From positions 1 to 7,857 of the forward strand of contig CAZAMT010000193.1 of NCBI GenBank assembly GCA_964486145.1: a stretch of DNA of 7,857 nucleotides. Direction: 5' to 3'. Below the pieces are notes generated by a model. The model was given only the letters and a program-made list of their open reading frames with translations. It was not told the DNA's origin and did not search any database. Source of the stretch: CAZAMT01 sp964486145 (GTDB taxonomy: Bacteria; Bacteroidota; Bacteroidia; Bacteroidales; JAAAOM01). Position 1 is the stretch's first letter. Each line of letters begins with the position of its first letter. This document shows, in pieces, positions 6,045 to 7,857 of the stretch. The position numbers and the translations under genes are program-made.

Positions 6045-7808
6045 TTAACCCCGACATAGAAAATGTTGCATTTCACCGAATGGGTAAGGTGAAATGCTTA
6101 CTTTTTCTTCGTCGTTTGAGCGTAATCGCTCAATTTGGGTATAAATCACCCGGAAACCTGACCAGTAATTTATGGCATTTTCATCTATGTTACTGGCTTG
6201 AAGGTCAATGCTAATGGAGCCATCCGGATTAAAGGGATATTCAAAATGATGCCATCCATTATCGCTTTTATCATCAGAAATCAGCATTTCTTTCGTTTGA
6301 CCTTCGAACCTTACCTGCAATTGCCATTTTTTGTCTTTTTCATGCCCTGCCTGAAATATTAGATAAGGATTTGCATCATCAGCAAGTGAATCCAGTTTAT
6401 GGTTAATGAGAATTCTAACACTTCTTTCGTCGCTCATGGGAGTCGTTAAGATGACATTTTCAGTTCCATTCCAGGTTACGGATTTTGGTTTCACAGCTTT
6501 TCCACAATGCCTGATTTGCATGTCAATTCCGTAAACATTCGTAATTTCCTGAAAATGCTTAACCGACCATGCCTTTATTTGATTCATTTCTTCATCGTTA
6601 TAGCGATTGTCTGATTCAACCGGGCCGGGTTGGTAGCTGGCAACCAACCTGGAAGGTACCGGTTCCTCGCGGGCGATTTTTAAGAATTCATTACCGGAAT
6701 CATCTACAGTGATTTCACCTCCGGTGCGATGAATGTATTCTCTTGTAAACTGCTCGGAAACGTTTAACAGCTTATTAAAATCATAATTACTGTACGAAAA
6801 CTTCTTTTTCACATCAAGGCCGGATTTAAACTTATCCGGAATATTTGAATAACCAAGCATAGTACCCAATATACCTGCTGCATTGGAGGGATTACAATCT
6901 GAATCAAGCCCGCATTGCATGGAATACCGAATGGTTTTTTCCATGTCACCTTCTCCATAAAGCAATCCAAGGACAATGAAAGCACCATTTACTTTAGCAT
7001 CAATGCCAACCCACGCTTCACTGTGTTCTTTATGAAAAGGTTGGTTGTCCAGTGTCCGGAAGTACTTATCCATGATAAGTCTCCATGTTGACTGCCAGTC
7101 GTCAGGATGCTCTTTATGCCACTGAATAACATCGTTGATTACCTTTGCATAAAGACTTTCAGAAGGGATACACGCCAAACCGTGTGCGATAATACTTTCA
7201 ATGTTATTGTTAAAATAAGCTGCAGAGTACATTCCTCCAACAAACTGACCAGCATACATTCCATCGCCATAATTCATTAGCCTGCCAAACTTTTCGCCCA
7301 ACCGAATGGGAACATTCGGCATACCCGGGGCGATGATACCGCTGAAATCAGCTTCAATCTGATAGTCGATATCGTCGCAGTGTTTGTTATATTTTGGGTG
7401 ACTGGATTCCGGTGGTGCAATTCCATAACGTAAATTTTCTCTTCCGGCAAAATTGGCTGCCCACAATGTATAGCCAGTATTTGCAAAATCAAGTCCGGCC
7501 TGTCTGATGCTTACATCAAGTCCATATTTTTCCATCGATTGCAGAAAGGTCATTTCTACATATAAATCATCATTCCCCTGTTGATTAACCATTTCGGGTT
7601 TCCATTCCGGTACTTCTTCATCAGGAATGATGGCATCAATGTAGTCAAATTCTGTCGGAAGACCCCAGCCAACGCCTGCCATTTGACCAACCCAGGCACC
7701 TTTCATTTTATCCCTGTAATCATCAACGGAAATGGATAACGTGGTTTTATCAGCATCGCAGGATATAATGAGAATTTGGAGGAAAACAATGATATGGAGA
7801 TTTTTCAT
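6045..7808 (-). CDS. ADP-ribosylglycohydrolase (DraG)-family lipoprotein with extra C-terminal domain
   Basis: This 587-residue protein starts with a short hydrophobic segment ending LIISC, a lipobox with the acylated Cys at 17, so it is a predicted lipoprotein outside the cytoplasm. Residues 28-325 are a DraG-type fold: YRDKMKGAWVGQMAGVGWG (31-49), a metal-binding QQGNDDLYVEMTF (76-88), DDID at 145-148, and the C-terminal metal motif GLDSDCNPSNAAGILG (300-315), where D302 and D304 are the expected ligands. DraG enzymes remove ADP-ribose from protein side chains or cut related glycosidic bonds using two metals. The last motif has CN where the classic DxDT has T, so the substrate may differ. 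Residues of about 430-565 form a beta-rich region, perhaps a carbohydrate-binding-like sandwich, which minimal DraG proteins of about 300 residues lack. The tail of about 25 residues is encoded by hairpin-rich DNA. The ATG follows an A-rich leader without a Shine-Dalgarno motif. Confidence 0.85.
   Translation of the reverse strand: MKNLHIIVFLQILIISCDADKTTLSISVDDYRDKMKGAWVGQMAGVGWGLPTEFDYIDAIIPDEEVPEWKPEMVNQQGNDDLYVEMTFLQSMEKYGLDVSIRQAGLDFANTGYTLWAANFAGRENLRYGIAPPESSHPKYNKHCDDIDYQIEADFSGIIAPGMPNVPIRLGEKFGRLMNYGDGMYAGQFVGGMYSAAYFNNNIESIIAHGLACIPSESLYAKVINDVIQWHKEHPDDWQSTWRLIMDKYFRTLDNQPFHKEHSEAWVGIDAKVNGAFIVLGLLYGEGDMEKTIRYSMQCGLDSDCNPSNAAGILGTMLGYSNIPDKFKSGLDVKKKFSYSNYDFNKLLNVSEQFTREYIHRTGGEITVDDSGNEFLKIAREEPVPSRLVASYQPGPVESDNRYNDEEMNQIKAWSVKHFQEITNVYGIDMQIRHCGKAVKPKSVTWNGTENVILTTPMSDERSVRILINHKLDSLADDANPYLIFQAGHEKDKKWQLQVRFEGQTKEMLISDDKSDNGWHHFEYPFNPDGSISIDLQASNIDENAINYWSGFRVIYTQIERLRSNDEEKVSISPYPFGEMQHFLCRG
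6068..6097 (-). repeat. 10-bp perfect inverted repeat inside the DraG-family gene's 3' end
   Basis: GCATTTCACC (6068-6077) and GGTGAAATGC (6088-6097) pair perfectly around a ten-base loop. The hairpin lies 20 bases before the stop codon, inside the coding sequence of the C-terminal tail. A short T-run (TTTT) follows within a few bases on the minus strand, so weak termination or 3'-end protection of the mRNA is possible. Confidence 0.6.
6116..6133 (-). repeat. 7-bp perfect inverted repeat in the same 3' end
   Basis: TTGAGCG (6116-6122) and CGCTCAA (6127-6133) flank a four-base loop and would form a compact hairpin in the transcript. It is the second hairpin within about 70 bases at the end of the DraG-family gene. 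A third copy of TTGAGCG stands at 6004-6010 in the gap downstream of the gene. Confidence 0.55.
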
Positions 7809-7857
7809 CTGTTTATAATTAAGGTATAAGTTATTAAGTTAATTAAGCTATTGAGTT
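7809..7857 (-). promoter_or_regulatory. AT-rich leader of the DraG-family gene with CTTAAT-like repeats
   Basis: Read on the minus strand this segment contains four close variants of one unit: CTTAATTAA, CTTAATAA, CTTATAC and CTTAATTAT, in tandem at 7-9 base spacing just before the start codon. The last one runs into TTAATTATAAACAG, which resembles the leader of the nucleoside hydrolase gene. The promoter itself is not identifiable and may lie beyond the window. Confidence 0.3.

Noticed and set aside
6028..6047. CGCT/AGCG inverted repeat across the DraG-family stop codon as a terminator
   Set aside because: The stem has only four strong pairs on the transcribed strand, its extension is interrupted by an A-C mismatch, and no U-run follows.
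7277..7492. Minus-strand open frame of 71 codons inside the DraG-family gene
   Set aside because: Alternate frame of a well-supported gene with no domain features.
1..7857. CRISPR array, tRNA/rRNA genes, transposase or phage genes
   Set aside because: No regularly spaced repeats, no cloverleaf-like or rRNA-like sequence and no mobile-element protein motifs were seen on either strand.

Overview
The window looks like a piece of a Bacteroidota chromosome, probably an environmental lineage. The evidence is AT-leaning DNA, start codons preceded by A-rich sequence rather than Shine-Dalgarno motifs, one candidate promoter that resembles the TTTG / TAnnTTTG class, and the types of exported lipoprotein and hydrolase found. 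No rRNA, tRNA, CRISPR array or transposase is visible, so the placement is an inference. All eight genes I support lie on the minus strand and are transcribed from high to low coordinates.

Layout in order of transcription. (1) 7808-6045: a predicted lipoprotein of the ADP-ribosylglycohydrolase (DraG) family with an extra C-terminal domain. (2) 5879-4890: a secreted nucleoside-hydrolase-family protein. Both are exported and both belong to families that cut bonds to ribose, so they look like a degradative pair acting outside the cytoplasm. (3) 4741-3746: a GHMP-family sugar kinase whose motifs resemble plant glucuronokinase. (4) 3739-2873: galU, starting 6 bases after the kinase stop. (5) 2786-1794: an SDR-fold NAD-dependent epimerase/dehydratase-like protein. 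Genes 3-5 make a plausible sugar-1-phosphate to UDP-sugar module: the kinase makes the sugar-1-phosphate, the uridylyltransferase activates it, and the SDR may modify the product. (6) 1728-760: a membrane-anchored protein with two aspartic-protease-like lobes in which both catalytic motifs are altered. (7, 8) 696-469 and 472-44: a Phd/YefM-type antitoxin and a VapC-type PIN toxin with a 4-base overlap, preceded by a near-perfect 22-bp palindrome that is a good candidate autoregulatory operator.

The points most worth a second look are the glucuronokinase-like gene next to galU (a possible bacterial UDP-glucuronate salvage route), the two-lobed protease-like protein with DVGA and QTGP in place of DTG motifs, the exported DraG/nucleoside hydrolase pair with a non-canonical active site in the latter, the palindrome before the toxin-antitoxin operon, and the hairpin-rich 3' end of the DraG gene. 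None of these proves a new system. Family assignments come from motif recognition by eye, without database searches.
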